Positions 25,312-34,578 of a DNA stretch of 44,432 nucleotides are shown in pieces. How positions within the stretch are numbered: position 1 is the first letter of the stretch; every line of letters begins with the position of its first letter. Location of the stretch: NCBI GenBank assembly GCA_031256445.1, contig JAIRQN010000013.1, positions 1 to 44,432 of the forward strand. Direction: 5' to 3'. The stretch is from Treponema sp. GTDB taxonomy: Bacteria > Spirochaetota > Spirochaetia > Treponematales > Breznakiellaceae. Position numbers and translations under genes: made by a program. The notes beneath the pieces are model-generated. The model was not told the origin of the DNA and made no database searches. It saw only the letters and a list, made by a program, of their open reading frames with translations.

Positions 25312-26478
25312 ATGGAAACGCTCCGCTACGGTCTTGATATGTATAAGCAGACCATGAACATTAAAAATGACGCAAAACCCGGCGCTGGTATGCCTATGAG
25401 TGAACCGGGTAAAACCCTGATAAAAACCGTAAAAAAACACGATGAAGATCAGGTTAAACCGGATATTTCAGCCGCCGGGGAATCCAAATACCGGCGCGTG
25501 GCGAAATTCCTGATACTTATCGGCAGCGAGCAGGCGTCAGAAATCCTCGCGGAGCTTGATCCTGAGCAGGTTGAAAAAATATCAAGAGAAATCGCGTTGA
25601 TTAAAGTAATAACTCCCGAAGAAGGAACGGAAATATTAAACGAATTTCATTCTCTTTTTTCCAGACCTTACAGCTATTCAGGACTGTCGCACGGCGGAAT
25701 TGAAACCGCGCGGCGGATACTTTACGCCTCAAAGGGAATTGAAAAGGGAGAGGCAATTCTTAACAGGGCCGTTCCCGCTTCAAGAGAGAATCTTTTCAGT
25801 TTCCTGGAGGATTTTTCCGCGGGACAGCTTGTTATGCTTCTTAAAAATGAGTCGGCTCAAACCGCGGCGTTAATTCTTTCCAGGCTGCCCGCGAAAATTT
25901 CCGCGGAAACATTGAGCAATATTCCGCATGAGCTTAAAGCGGAGGTTCTGCGCCGAATCGCGCATCAGAGCGAAGTATCCCCCGAGGTGCTTGAACAGGT
26001 GGCGTCCGCGCTAAAGGAAAAAGTCAGGCACATTTCCGGCAGGGCGAATGATATCGAAATAAACGGAATGGAAACATTGGCCGCCATTTTAAAACAGGGC
26101 GACTATTCTTTCGGCGACAAAATTATCAATGAACTTGAAGAAAGCAGTCCCGATATCGGCAAAGATTTAAAAGAAAAACTTTATACGCTCGATGATGTTA
26201 TAAATACTGTTGACAGGCCCATACAGATTAAGCTCGCGGCCATGTCGGAAAAGGATATTGCTGTTTTAATAAAGGGCAGAAGGCCGGAATTCTGCGAAAA
26301 AATAATGTCCTGCGTTTCGGCGGGACGGCGGAAATTAATCCGCGAAGAATCAGAAATTCTGGGCGCGATTCCAAAAAGGGATTGCGACGCAATGGCGAAT
26401 GAGTTCCTGGCATGGTTCAGGCTTGCCCGCGAAAACGGGGATATTATACTCTACAATGACAAGGATGTGTTTTTATGA
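25312..26478 (+). CDS. fliG: FliG paralogue (flagellar rotor/switch-type protein)
   Basis: FliG proteins join the flagellar MS ring to the C ring and interact with the stator. This 388-aa protein has the three-domain layout: LILIGSEQASEILAELDPEQVEKISREIA (about 64-95), the middle domain with ESAQTAALILSRLP in place of the usual EHPQ motif, and a C-terminal domain (AVLIKGRRPEFCEKI). In that domain the conserved lysine is kept, the usual DD pair is replaced by REESE, and the later arginine region is altered (GAIPKRD). Spirochaetes encode two FliG proteins, and this divergence suggests the FliG1-type paralogue. Its stop codon overlaps the start of the M16 peptidase gene in ATGA. About 60 polar residues precede the conserved start. 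Confidence 0.87.
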   Translation: METLRYGLDMYKQTMNIKNDAKPGAGMPMSEPGKTLIKTVKKHDEDQVKPDISAAGESKYRRVAKFLILIGSEQASEILAELDPEQVEKISREIALIKVITPEEGTEILNEFHSLFSRPYSYSGLSHGGIETARRILYASKGIEKGEAILNRAVPASRENLFSFLEDFSAGQLVMLLKNESAQTAALILSRLPAKISAETLSNIPHELKAEVLRRIAHQSEVSPEVLEQVASALKEKVRHISGRANDIEINGMETLAAILKQGDYSFGDKIINELEESSPDIGKDLKEKLYTLDDVINTVDRPIQIKLAAMSEKDIAVLIKGRRPEFCEKIMSCVSAGRRKLIREESEILGAIPKRDCDAMANEFLAWFRLARENGDIILYNDKDVFL

Positions 26479-29400
26479 ATGACATTTCACATAACGAAAC
26501 AGGTTCTTCTGCGCCAAAGACCGGCCTGAAAAAAGGGCAGGTTCTGGACAGCGGATTCGCGATTCTTGACGTGGTCGATCTGGAGGAGCTGAACGCCGCC
26601 GGAATTTGGGCGAAGCATGAAAAAACCGGCGCCGAAGTTTTTCATGTTCTAAATGATGACATCGAAAATCTTTTTACATTCGCTTTTGCGACATTTCCCC
26701 AGGATAATACCGGAGCGCCACATATCCTTGAACATTCCGTTCTTTGCGGCTCGCAGCGTTATCCGCTAAAAGACGCTTTTATTACTCTTGCCCAGGGGAG
26801 CCTTCAGACATTTTTAAACGCGATCACCTTTCCGGATAAAACCGTGTATCCCGCAAGTTCCATAAACGAACATGATTATTTTAACCTTATGTCAGTATAC
26901 GGCGATGCCGTTTTCAGGCCTCTGCTTCCGGAGTGGACTTTTATGCAGGAGGGGCACAGATACGAATTTACAGGCGGCGATAAGCGTCTTTCCATAACAG
27001 GCGTTGTCTACAATGAAATGAAAGGCGCATATTCTTCCCTTGATACATTCGCCGGTCTCTGGTCGGTAAAGGCGGTTATGCCGGGAACGCCCTATGCTTT
27101 TGAATCGGGCGGCGATCCGGAATTCATTCCCGGTCTGACATGGGAAGGTTTAAAAGAATTTCATTTAAGCCGTTATTCGCCCGCCAACTGCCGCGTCTTT
27201 TTGGCGGGTAACATTCCCACGGAAAAGCAGTTGTCTTTTCTGAACGATCAATTTTTTTCCGGCATTGAAGGAGGAAAAGCCTGCGCGCCCGTGAATAAAA
27301 CGCAAAGGTGGCAAGAGCCCAAAAAATTCATTATTCCATGCCCTGCGGGGAATGAAAGCAAATCGACAATTTTTCTTTCATGGCTCTGCGGCGATGTGAC
27401 CGATACAGATGAAAATATCGCGCTTGCGGCGCTTACCGAAATTCTATTGGGTCATGACGGCTCTCCGCTTACAAGGGCGCTCATTGAATCAGGTCTTGGA
27501 GAGGATATCACGCCTGTGTCCGGGCTTGAAGCGGAAATCAGGGAGACATTGTTTGTCGCCGGTCTTAAAGGCGTTGCCGGCGATACAGGGCAAATGTCGC
27601 GCGCAGTGGAAGATTTAATAATGAACGAGCTGCGCAGGCTCGCGGAAGAGGGAATCGCGGCGGAGGAAATACAAGCCGCACTTTTGGCGATGGAGTTTTC
27701 ACAGCGGGAGATTAAACGCTCAGTCGGCCCGTTCTCGCTTGTCTGGATGCGCCGCTCTCTGCGGTCGTGGCTGCACGGATGCAAACCCTGGGAAAGCCTT
27801 CTTTATAACCCGGCAATAGCGAAAATAAAGGAAAATCACGCGGCGGACAGCGGATATTTTGAAAAAATTATTAAAAAATATTTTATTGATAACCCGCACC
27901 GCGCGCTGGTTGTCCTTGAGCCGAAGGATGATTACCTCCCGCTGCAGGAGGAGAGGCTTTCCCGGACGCTCGCTCTCAGGGAAAAAGAATTGACAGATAA
28001 CGAACGCCGGCTGATAGTTGAAAAATCAGAAGCGCTGGAAAAAATTCAAAGCGAAGCTGACAGTGAGCAGGCCCTCGCGGCTATTCCTCATCTTTCACGT
28101 AACGACCTTAAGCCCGAAGATGATCATATTCACCGCAGGTATGAGGTTCTGCGCAGCGAAGGCGTCGTACGTTGCAGCGAAGGCGTCGTACTCGGCAGCG
28201 CGTGCGGGATACCGGCTCTTTATCACGATCTTTTTACGAACGGCATCACATATACCGACATAGCCTTTCCCGTTGATACTTTATCCGGCGATGATTATAT
28301 CTGGCTTCCGTTTTTTTCAAGAGCGTCTGTTTCTGTCGGCCTCCCCGGAATGGATTACGGCGAGGTTTCCAGCCTGTTGGCGAGAACGGTGGGCGGTTTC
28401 ATCGCGTCTCTGCACACGGGATCGGCAGTAAAAAACGCGGCGTATCCGGCAGGAGCGGCGCATCCAGCAGGTGCGGCGCAGAATCTTCACAGCGCATTCG
28501 GCTCTTTGGATTTAACAGGCCGTGACTGGCTTGTCTACAGAATGAAATGCCTTGATGAAAAAATCGCGCCTTCGCTTGATCTGGCGCTGCGTTTATTAAG
28601 CGAAGCGGATTTTTCAGATAAAAGACGCATTAACGATCTTGTGCTGGAGATGAAAAATGAATTAGATTCCAGCCTTGCGCCGGCAGGGCATATATACGCG
28701 TCAGGAAGAGCCGGGCGGTTTAATTCACGATCCAAAAAAATCGAAGAGCAATGGTCCGGCCTTTCGCAGATTAATTTTGTTCACCGGCTTGCGGAACTGG
28801 AAACGGATGAGGTTATAAAAAAACTTGTTTACCTGCGGGAGAAAATCGCCGGATCGGGGCTAATCGCCAACATTACAGGCCGCGCTCCTGAAACCGCCGG
28901 CGCGGAATTTGCGCAAAGGTTCGGCGGATTCGGCTCACCGGCGCCGCGCGTTTCTTCCGGTGAATCCTCATTATGCGCCGGTTCCGGCGCGTGCTCAGAC
29001 CGCCGCGCCGAAGTGTACGCGTCCGCTTCGCTGCAGATCGGCTTTGCGGCGCTTGCTTTAAACGCCGCGCCGTTTGACACGATGGAACAAACCGCGGAAC
29101 AGGTTTTATCGCATCAGCTTTCCACAGGGGCGTTATGGGAAGATATTCGCATGAAAGGCGGCGCTTACGGCGCTTATGTAAACGCCGATCATCTTGAGGA
29201 TTGCGTTTGTTTTGCGACATACCGCGATCCGAATCCCCTGCGTTCTCTGGATGTCATTTCCGCTATACTGAAGAACGGCTCCGGCAAAGATCAATATTCC
29301 CTCGGTGACGAGGATAATCTGGTAAAATCCATCATCGGCTGTTATGCGAAAGAGACAAGGCCGCGGACAAGCGCCGAGAACGGGCTTATTGATTTTTTCA

Positions 29401-29600
29401 GATTCCTTTACGGCATGGAAGACAGTTACCGGAAAAGAAAAATGGAACGGCTTGTTTCGGTTTCAACATCGGATTTATCTTCGGCGTTTAAAGCCCTTGG
29501 TTCAAGACAGGTTCACGGAACGGTTGTTATTGCCGGAATGAAGAACGCCGAAGAAGCGGCAAAGTCGCTGGGCGCTGAAGTGCAGATATTGCCAGTGTAA
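26475..29600 (+). CDS. M16C-type zinc metallopeptidase (presequence-protease/insulinase family)
   Basis: This 1041-aa peptidase belongs to the pitrilysin superfamily, subfamily of PreP/Cym1, which degrades short peptides inside a closed chamber. The inverted zinc motif HxxEH is intact (H83, E86, H87 in HILEHSVLCGS) and the distal glutamate is E181 (NEMKGAYSS). The C-terminal half supplies the second, inactive half of the chamber (GGAYGAYVNADH). No signal peptide is seen, so it is probably cytoplasmic. Two low-complexity insertions lie between the halves: a 21-bp tandem repeat (28153-28200) and an 18-bp tandem repeat (28439-28479). It starts within the fliG stop codon (ATGA, four-base overlap), with AGGA upstream, implying translational coupling. 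Confidence 0.92.
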   Translation: MNDISHNETGSSAPKTGLKKGQVLDSGFAILDVVDLEELNAAGIWAKHEKTGAEVFHVLNDDIENLFTFAFATFPQDNTGAPHILEHSVLCGSQRYPLKDAFITLAQGSLQTFLNAITFPDKTVYPASSINEHDYFNLMSVYGDAVFRPLLPEWTFMQEGHRYEFTGGDKRLSITGVVYNEMKGAYSSLDTFAGLWSVKAVMPGTPYAFESGGDPEFIPGLTWEGLKEFHLSRYSPANCRVFLAGNIPTEKQLSFLNDQFFSGIEGGKACAPVNKTQRWQEPKKFIIPCPAGNESKSTIFLSWLCGDVTDTDENIALAALTEILLGHDGSPLTRALIESGLGEDITPVSGLEAEIRETLFVAGLKGVAGDTGQMSRAVEDLIMNELRRLAEEGIAAEEIQAALLAMEFSQREIKRSVGPFSLVWMRRSLRSWLHGCKPWESLLYNPAIAKIKENHAADSGYFEKIIKKYFIDNPHRALVVLEPKDDYLPLQEERLSRTLALREKELTDNERRLIVEKSEALEKIQSEADSEQALAAIPHLSRNDLKPEDDHIHRRYEVLRSEGVVRCSEGVVLGSACGIPALYHDLFTNGITYTDIAFPVDTLSGDDYIWLPFFSRASVSVGLPGMDYGEVSSLLARTVGGFIASLHTGSAVKNAAYPAGAAHPAGAAQNLHSAFGSLDLTGRDWLVYRMKCLDEKIAPSLDLALRLLSEADFSDKRRINDLVLEMKNELDSSLAPAGHIYASGRAGRFNSRSKKIEEQWSGLSQINFVHRLAELETDEVIKKLVYLREKIAGSGLIANITGRAPETAGAEFAQRFGGFGSPAPRVSSGESSLCAGSGACSDRRAEVYASASLQIGFAALALNAAPFDTMEQTAEQVLSHQLSTGALWEDIRMKGGAYGAYVNADHLEDCVCFATYRDPNPLRSLDVISAILKNGSGKDQYSLGDEDNLVKSIIGCYAKETRPRTSAENGLIDFFRFLYGMEDSYRKRKMERLVSVSTSDLSSAFKALGSRQVHGTVVIAGMKNAEEAAKSLGAEVQILPV
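28153..28200 (+). repeat. 21-bp tandem repeat inside the M16 peptidase gene
   Basis: Two copies (28153-28173 and 28174-28194) are identical for the first 18 bases and are followed by a six-base partial copy. They are in frame and encode SEGVV repeated. The segment is an inserted loop in the linker between the two peptidase halves. Confidence 0.8.
28439..28479 (+). repeat. 18-bp tandem repeat inside the M16 peptidase gene, shared with the thioesterase gene
   Basis: Two 18-bp units (28439-28456 and 28457-28474) plus a partial third encode A-Y/H-P-A-G-A repeats in frame. Positions 28457-28479 are identical over 23 bp to 32892-32914, inside the thioesterase gene, which is transcribed from the other strand. 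Confidence 0.85.
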
Positions 29601-29615
29601 TGCTATTGGAAATTT

Positions 29616-29658
29616 TAAGGTAGTTGTTCAATAACTGAAGTTATCGAACAACTCTATT
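29616..29658 (-). repeat. 43-bp hairpin repeat, copy B, between convergent genes
   Basis: This is identical at all 43 bases to the reverse complement of 9974-10016. It sits between two converging genes: 15 bases after the M16 peptidase stop, and overlapping the end of the minus-strand gene, whose TAG stop (29654-29656) lies inside the repeat. Its strong stem suggests a two-way transcription end. Confidence 0.85.
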
Positions 29659-31729
29659 GTTTCTTTCTCAGCGCTTCCTTGAATATCTGATCGGCATCCA
29701 CTTTTTCATCTACGCCGAATAACGGAACAATGCCCTCGTTTTTAATGCTTCGGAACAAAGGGCCGGGACGGTTTCCGTAAGACCAGCTGTTTTCGTCGTT
29801 AACGATATGATCCAGCACAGCGACCGCGGATAACGTAAAAAATACCAGCGTAGCGTTCATTCTTTTTTCCGGAGGAAGCATTATATTCAGCCGTTTTGAG
29901 ATTGGATTTGGCACCTGAAAATTATAACTTTCCCACGGATTATGAATTCCGTTGCACTGGATTCTTGCCTGCGCTCCGCCTGCGCGTACGCCCTGTTCAA
30001 TGCCCATTGCCACAGATGTAATATATTTCCGTAATTTTCTTACCTGACTGTAAATTGGAATAACGTCTTTTTTCTGAAATGTCGGAGGCCCCATTGATTC
30101 AAATTTGTAATAGGGAAGAAAATAAAGCCTTTTTATCCAGTGGAGTTCATTCAATGTTTTCTTCGCGTAAATGGACGATCTTGCATCCTGGGAATTTTCC
30201 AGCATGCGGCAATAATCCGATAAACGGGGAAGATATTCCTTATCGAAACTTTCACTGATATATGAACGCCAGTTGTTTATTATCTCGCCCAGTTCGTCGA
30301 TTATTCTGACAAGGTTTCCGTCCGGGCCGGCGATAGACCCGAAGTTCACATAACGCACGGCTATAAAAAGATCTTCCAGTATGTGCATAAGGACTGCGAC
30401 CTGCATCAGCGGGTCTCCCGGAGCGATTAATTCGTAACCGTGTCTGAGATTGTAAATGCCTGAAAAATACGGATACATATCCGGATATTCATCAAGTTTG
30501 TCCCATCCGGCTTTTGGATAAATAGTCTCAAGAGATGATCTTCCCTGTTCAAGCGCCTTTTGTTCCGCCTTTTCAGCTTCTTCTTTGGCTTTGCGCTCAG
30601 CTGTTTTTGGATCGTTGGGATCTTCTTCTTCTTCGGACAGTATCTCCTCTTCCTGCGTTTCCGGGGAATTTTCCTCTTCTTCTTCAGTATTCTGCACAAG
30701 AGCTTCCACATCCATATTTTCAATCAACTGGGGATTCATGTCCGAGGCATTCAACTGTTCCGATTCTGTAATATTAAGAAAGGCCATGTAGCGGTTGCGT
30801 CTTTCAATAAAAAAGCGTTCGTAGGAAATAAAGCGATCCGAAATCAGTTTCATTAAAAGGGGATACATTCCAAATTGAATTTCACGTCTGACAGAGCTTA
30901 TTGACGCGGTGATGCTGCGGATTGCATCCTGATATTTTTCTTTCGCTTCCATCGGGCTTTCTATGTAAAGGATTTTATAAATTAACTTAAAAACCGATTT
31001 TAAATCATCCGCGCTTAATCCTTCGATAATAAAAAGCGGCCTGTATACCTCCTTCAGTATCTGTGTAAAATCATCCGATTTAACATTGCGCGGACGCGCC
31101 TGCAATATTGAAAGACTGCTCGCTATTCCTTCTATGTTCCAGCTGCGTATTGCATCAAACGCTTTATAAACAAAAGGAGACGCTCTTTTTAATTGATTGT
31201 CGCGTTTTTTGTTTGTCTTGGGAAACAGATGCCTTGCCGCAAATACAAGCTGTTCAATTTTATTAAAGTAGTCGTTCATTCTTTTTACGACAAAAACAGA
31301 GCTGATATAGTCCACAGGCGTTCTGAAAAATGAAAACAACGATGTGAGCACCTGAATGGAATTTTTAATATCAAAAATCGCCTGGCCTGCGTATTGATCC
31401 ATTTTTATCCGTTCAAAATATCCCAGCCTTAATGGTTTTGCGGGATCATCGCCGGGATACGGGCCTTTGTTCTTTACTATTCCCAGTAGATCATTCCCGT
31501 CGTCATCCATTCCGGACATGTCTATTCTGCGGCGTTTGCCGCCCTTACCCACGCTGAGCTCCACTGTTTCCTTTCTGGGATTTTTGGGTTCCGTGTTTCG
31601 TTCTGTACCGACTTCGCCGCCAAGCAGCTGAGCCATTCTTTTGGCTTCGGCGTCATTTGTTACGCCTAGTTTATCCCGGACGCGGCTTAATTCGCCGGGC
31701 GCATAAATCGCGTTTGAATTTTTAGCCAT
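29654..31729 (-). CDS. Unrecognised 691-aa protein with an acidic central segment
   Basis: I cannot name the family. The protein has no signal peptide or clear membrane segment. Residues 1-90 are polar and basic (ELSVGKGGKRRR). Residues 95-330 are helical and rich in aromatic and basic residues. A strongly acidic, probably disordered stretch (about 345-385, NTEEEEENSPETQEEEILSE) runs into an alanine/lysine coiled segment. Residues 400-691 are again folded-looking (GIYNLRHGYELIAPGDPLMQVAVLMHILEDLFIAV). It resembles large conserved treponemal hypotheticals in style. It starts two bases after the DUF2804 gene ends, so the two are co-transcribed. Its stop codon is supplied by repeat copy B. Confidence 0.8.
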   Translation of the reverse strand: MAKNSNAIYAPGELSRVRDKLGVTNDAEAKRMAQLLGGEVGTERNTEPKNPRKETVELSVGKGGKRRRIDMSGMDDDGNDLLGIVKNKGPYPGDDPAKPLRLGYFERIKMDQYAGQAIFDIKNSIQVLTSLFSFFRTPVDYISSVFVVKRMNDYFNKIEQLVFAARHLFPKTNKKRDNQLKRASPFVYKAFDAIRSWNIEGIASSLSILQARPRNVKSDDFTQILKEVYRPLFIIEGLSADDLKSVFKLIYKILYIESPMEAKEKYQDAIRSITASISSVRREIQFGMYPLLMKLISDRFISYERFFIERRNRYMAFLNITESEQLNASDMNPQLIENMDVEALVQNTEEEEENSPETQEEEILSEEEEDPNDPKTAERKAKEEAEKAEQKALEQGRSSLETIYPKAGWDKLDEYPDMYPYFSGIYNLRHGYELIAPGDPLMQVAVLMHILEDLFIAVRYVNFGSIAGPDGNLVRIIDELGEIINNWRSYISESFDKEYLPRLSDYCRMLENSQDARSSIYAKKTLNELHWIKRLYFLPYYKFESMGPPTFQKKDVIPIYSQVRKLRKYITSVAMGIEQGVRAGGAQARIQCNGIHNPWESYNFQVPNPISKRLNIMLPPEKRMNATLVFFTLSAVAVLDHIVNDENSWSYGNRPGPLFRSIKNEGIVPLFGVDEKVDADQIFKEALRKKQ

Positions 31730-31731
31730 AC

Positions 31732-32781
31732 CTATACCCGTAAATAAAGTTTTTCTCCCATTCCAAAAAGATTTTTAATATTTATCTGCTCTCCGTCCGC
31801 TGTTAACAGCACCCCATTGTATAATCCGACAGGAGTGTCATACGCGGCATTTGTAAAGATCAATTCCGCCGCGCCGTGATTTTGCTCTTTTGGGGTAAAT
31901 GTTAAATCAACCATGCCTTCTACGTCCTGAATAACCCATTTGGAATCTGTAGCGTTCTGCATTGTTATAAGCACAGGCGGCAGCGGTGTCATGCGGCCGT
32001 TTACCCACAATGCGTTTTCATTATTCTTGTAAGTCTCTCTTGTTAGATTCTCGGCAATATGAAAACCAATCCTTCTGTTTTCGTCATCAAAACCTGAGGC
32101 GCTGCATATGGTTGTCTGCATTCGGTAGGGGAAAAAACCCTTTCCGTCAACGAAAAACCCTGAACAATCCTCCTGTTTCAGGACTATATGCCGCCCCGAA
32201 AAAACCATATCTCCGCTTACCGGCGCAAGCGCCTTGTAGGCATACATATTCCGGCGTTCAGCCAGCCCCAGGGAAACGACAAGAGGGGTTACATCCTGGC
32301 TGCTCAGATTATAGGCCAAATGAACTGTCAATGATGGTTTACCGCGGCTGGCTTCTATATTAACGTCCAGCTTTACTGTGTCAGCGTCAAGCCAACTGTG
32401 AATTCGGAAGTAAATGTTGGTTGAATGGTTATCCACAAATGAATTGGAAAGATTATTTGGAAGCTGTTTGCCTTTGCCCGGAAAAATTTTTCTGAAAGAG
32501 AATTTTTCATCGTTTTCCCTGTCATAAAGAAAAACCTGAACCATTCTGTATAGTTTGACATTACAGAAGAGCGTTTCCAGAAAAAACGAGTCGTTTTGAA
32601 CGCTGAAGCACTCCCATTCTTTAATACGGTTGTCTTTTATCCAGCGCGGCAGAGGGTACTTGAATGGCTTGCGTATTTCCAGCAAATCGACCTTTTCAAA
32701 AGCCCGGTTCCATGTTCCATACAGAGGCATTCCGTCTTCTATGGGCGAGGCTCTTGGAGGCAGAATTTCTCTGGTGTACAT
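31732..32781 (-). CDS. DUF2804 family protein
   Basis: This 349-aa, beta-rich protein without a signal peptide matches the DUF2804 pattern as I recall it. It has an early PLYGTWNRAFEKVDLLEIRKP, aromatic-rich strands in the middle, TTICSASGFDDENRRIGFHIAENL, an ALWVNGRMTPLPPV strand and a C-terminal YDTPVGLYNGVLLTADGEQINIKNLFGMGEK. The family has no established function; a lipocalin-like or lipid/ligand-binding fold is inference. AGGA lies about ten bases before the ATG. It lies 80 bp downstream of the thioesterase gene in the same direction and two bases from the 691-aa protein gene. Confidence 0.72.
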   Translation of the reverse strand: MYTREILPPRASPIEDGMPLYGTWNRAFEKVDLLEIRKPFKYPLPRWIKDNRIKEWECFSVQNDSFFLETLFCNVKLYRMVQVFLYDRENDEKFSFRKIFPGKGKQLPNNLSNSFVDNHSTNIYFRIHSWLDADTVKLDVNIEASRGKPSLTVHLAYNLSSQDVTPLVVSLGLAERRNMYAYKALAPVSGDMVFSGRHIVLKQEDCSGFFVDGKGFFPYRMQTTICSASGFDDENRRIGFHIAENLTRETYKNNENALWVNGRMTPLPPVLITMQNATDSKWVIQDVEGMVDLTFTPKEQNHGAAELIFTNAAYDTPVGLYNGVLLTADGEQINIKNLFGMGEKLYLRV

Positions 32782-32861
32782 CTACTGAAATCCTAGCATA
32801 TTTATAAAAGTTTTGCGAATCGCGGAGAACCGGGAATATGTGTTTAATTAATAATTTTACT

Positions 32862-33719
32862 CTAAACCCACAGGCGAAGCTCTGCGCGGAAGGCGCATCC
32901 AGCAGGTGCGGCGCTTCCAGTAGGTGCGGCGCTTTGGCTGTTTTCTGTTTTGCGGCCTTCAAAAGCGAAGGCGGTGATGTTTTTGTCTTCGGTTTCCAGC
33001 GGAGCATACGCCAGATTGATGGTTTCGCCGGCGAGGATTTCGTTCATATAATTGATGTCCAGTCGCATTTTTTCAGCCTGTTCCAGACAGCGCGGGTCGA
33101 TAACGTCTTCTATCCACTTAATATAGCTGACATTGTTAACATGCCCGTTGTAATCAACATCATTGTAAAGCGCGCGCCTTTCGGTTTTTACGCACAGCGG
33201 GTTTGCGCCCGATGATACGTCCGTTTGCAGAATGCCGCGTTCTTCAAGGCCGGCAGGTCCGGATGTAAGGGCGTTCAGCCCTTCGTTACCGGGCAGGCTG
33301 CCCATAACCGATTGCGGCCTCAGCGGCCGCCGTTTTTCAATGTCAACAATCAGCCATCCGCTGCGGGCCGAAACTACGGGAATATCGTCTTTGTCGCGTA
33401 TGTCGTAATCGCGGATAGCGAAAAGTTTCTCTCCTCCCCGGGGCCAGCTTCGGACAGTGATGGTTTCGCCGTACTTAGGCCGCCTGTCTGCCATTACCGA
33501 CATCCGGGAAAGTATCCAGACCTGGCCCGTCCTGGCCATGTCTTCCCTGCCAACCAAAAGGTTTTCAGCATGGCAGATTGCCGCTTCCTGAAAAAATTGA
33601 AGCGCCGCGTTTAATGTCAATCTGTCCGATCTGTCGATTGCGCCGAACCTTACGGGAAATGTTTCCTGCCAGATATTTACCGGTCCTGATGCTTTTGGAT
33701 TTGCCGCGTCACATTTCAT
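32862..33719 (-). CDS. Acyl-ACP thioesterase (FatA/FatB-like, double hotdog)
   Basis: This enzyme would hydrolyse acyl-ACP to free fatty acid, setting acyl chain release. The 285-aa protein has two hotdog halves. The first contains FQEAAICHAENLLVG and QVWILSRMSV. The second contains the catalytic-type motif DYNGHVNNVSYIKWIED, with the Asn-His pair of this family. The C-terminal tail carries an 18-bp tandem repeat (SAAPTG, SAAPAG) just before the last strand. The ATG at 33719 lies inside the end of pssA (11-bp overlap), so translation is coupled to phospholipid synthesis genes. A cysteine in the tail (GCAF) is part of the repeat insertion. Confidence 0.88.
   Translation of the reverse strand: MKCDAANPKASGPVNIWQETFPVRFGAIDRSDRLTLNAALQFFQEAAICHAENLLVGREDMARTGQVWILSRMSVMADRRPKYGETITVRSWPRGGEKLFAIRDYDIRDKDDIPVVSARSGWLIVDIEKRRPLRPQSVMGSLPGNEGLNALTSGPAGLEERGILQTDVSSGANPLCVKTERRALYNDVDYNGHVNNVSYIKWIEDVIDPRCLEQAEKMRLDINYMNEILAGETINLAYAPLETEDKNITAFAFEGRKTENSQSAAPTGSAAPAGCAFRAELRLWV
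32892..32933 (-). repeat. 18-bp tandem repeat inside the thioesterase gene
   Basis: Units at 32892-32909 and 32910-32927, plus a partial third, encode S-A-A-P-T/A-G in the thioesterase frame. The first unit and its flank (32892-32914) are identical to 28457-28479 in the M16 peptidase gene, but there the opposite strand is the coding one, giving a different peptide. Confidence 0.85.
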
Positions 33720-34566
33720 TTTCTTCCGTTGTCTCCGTTTTTTGCTGTTTGTTTTTTCTTTTCAATAACATCCTTGGAATATAAAACAATAATCCTGATG
33801 CCGCGTAAATTGTAAAAATGATGAAGATTGTATTCTGGGGAAAAATCACGATAAGTATTATTAATACAATCATTAAAGCAAATACTTCTATTGTTCTTAT
33901 TCTTGTCAGCTTGATTTTTTTAAAAGACGTATAGGGGACATTGGAAACCATCAGGAATGAAAGCACGACAATGGCAACCGGCATTATCTTGAAGAACGCG
34001 GGCATAAATTCCATTAAAGCTGGAATTGTTTTAAAGTTAAGTGAATATTCCGCCGGCGCCAAAAGCTGATAGCTTAAAACAAAAGATATAATAACGCCTG
34101 CTGACGCCGGAGTGGGAAGCCCTACAAAATGTTTTTGAACTTCGCCGCTCTGGGCAAGCACATTAAAACGCGCGAGGCGCAGGGCGCTGCAAAGCACATA
34201 CAGTACCGCTATGGCGATTCCGATTTTCTCCATCTGATTTAATACAAGCGTGTACATCATTATTGCCGGCGCTACTCCGAACGAAACAAGATCGCTCAGT
34301 GAATCCAGCTGAAGTCCGAATTCGCTTGTTGTTTTTGTCATTCTCGCGACTCTTCCGTCTATAATGTCACATGCCAGCGCGCCGATCAGAAACCACGCCG
34401 CCTGAATAAAGTCGCCGGATATTGAAGAAAAAATTGACAGGATTCCAAAGCTCATGTTTCCGCATGTGAACAGCGAAGGCAGAATATAAATGCCCTTTCT
34501 TAATTCCTCTTTCCTTATTACAACTTTTTTTATGGATTGATTCCGTTTAAAAGATATTTTTTTCAT
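33709..34566 (-). CDS. pssA: CDP-diacylglycerol-serine O-phosphatidyltransferase PssA
   Basis: PssA joins CDP-diacylglycerol and serine to phosphatidylserine, the step before Psd. The 285-aa membrane protein has about eight hydrophobic segments. It contains the complete CDP-alcohol phosphotransferase motif DGxxAR(8x)GxxxDxxxD, read here as DGRVARMTKTTSEFGLQLDS followed by LSD (about residues 69-91). The N-terminal 20 residues and the C-terminal tail (KRKNKQQKTETTEENEM) are charged and cytoplasmic. It lies 12 bases after psd and overlaps the thioesterase start, so the three form a tight lipid operon. Confidence 0.94.
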   Translation of the reverse strand: MKKISFKRNQSIKKVVIRKEELRKGIYILPSLFTCGNMSFGILSIFSSISGDFIQAAWFLIGALACDIIDGRVARMTKTTSEFGLQLDSLSDLVSFGVAPAIMMYTLVLNQMEKIGIAIAVLYVLCSALRLARFNVLAQSGEVQKHFVGLPTPASAGVIISFVLSYQLLAPAEYSLNFKTIPALMEFMPAFFKIMPVAIVVLSFLMVSNVPYTSFKKIKLTRIRTIEVFALMIVLIILIVIFPQNTIFIIFTIYAASGLLFYIPRMLLKRKNKQQKTETTEENEM

Positions 34567-34578
34567 TAGGCTTACACC

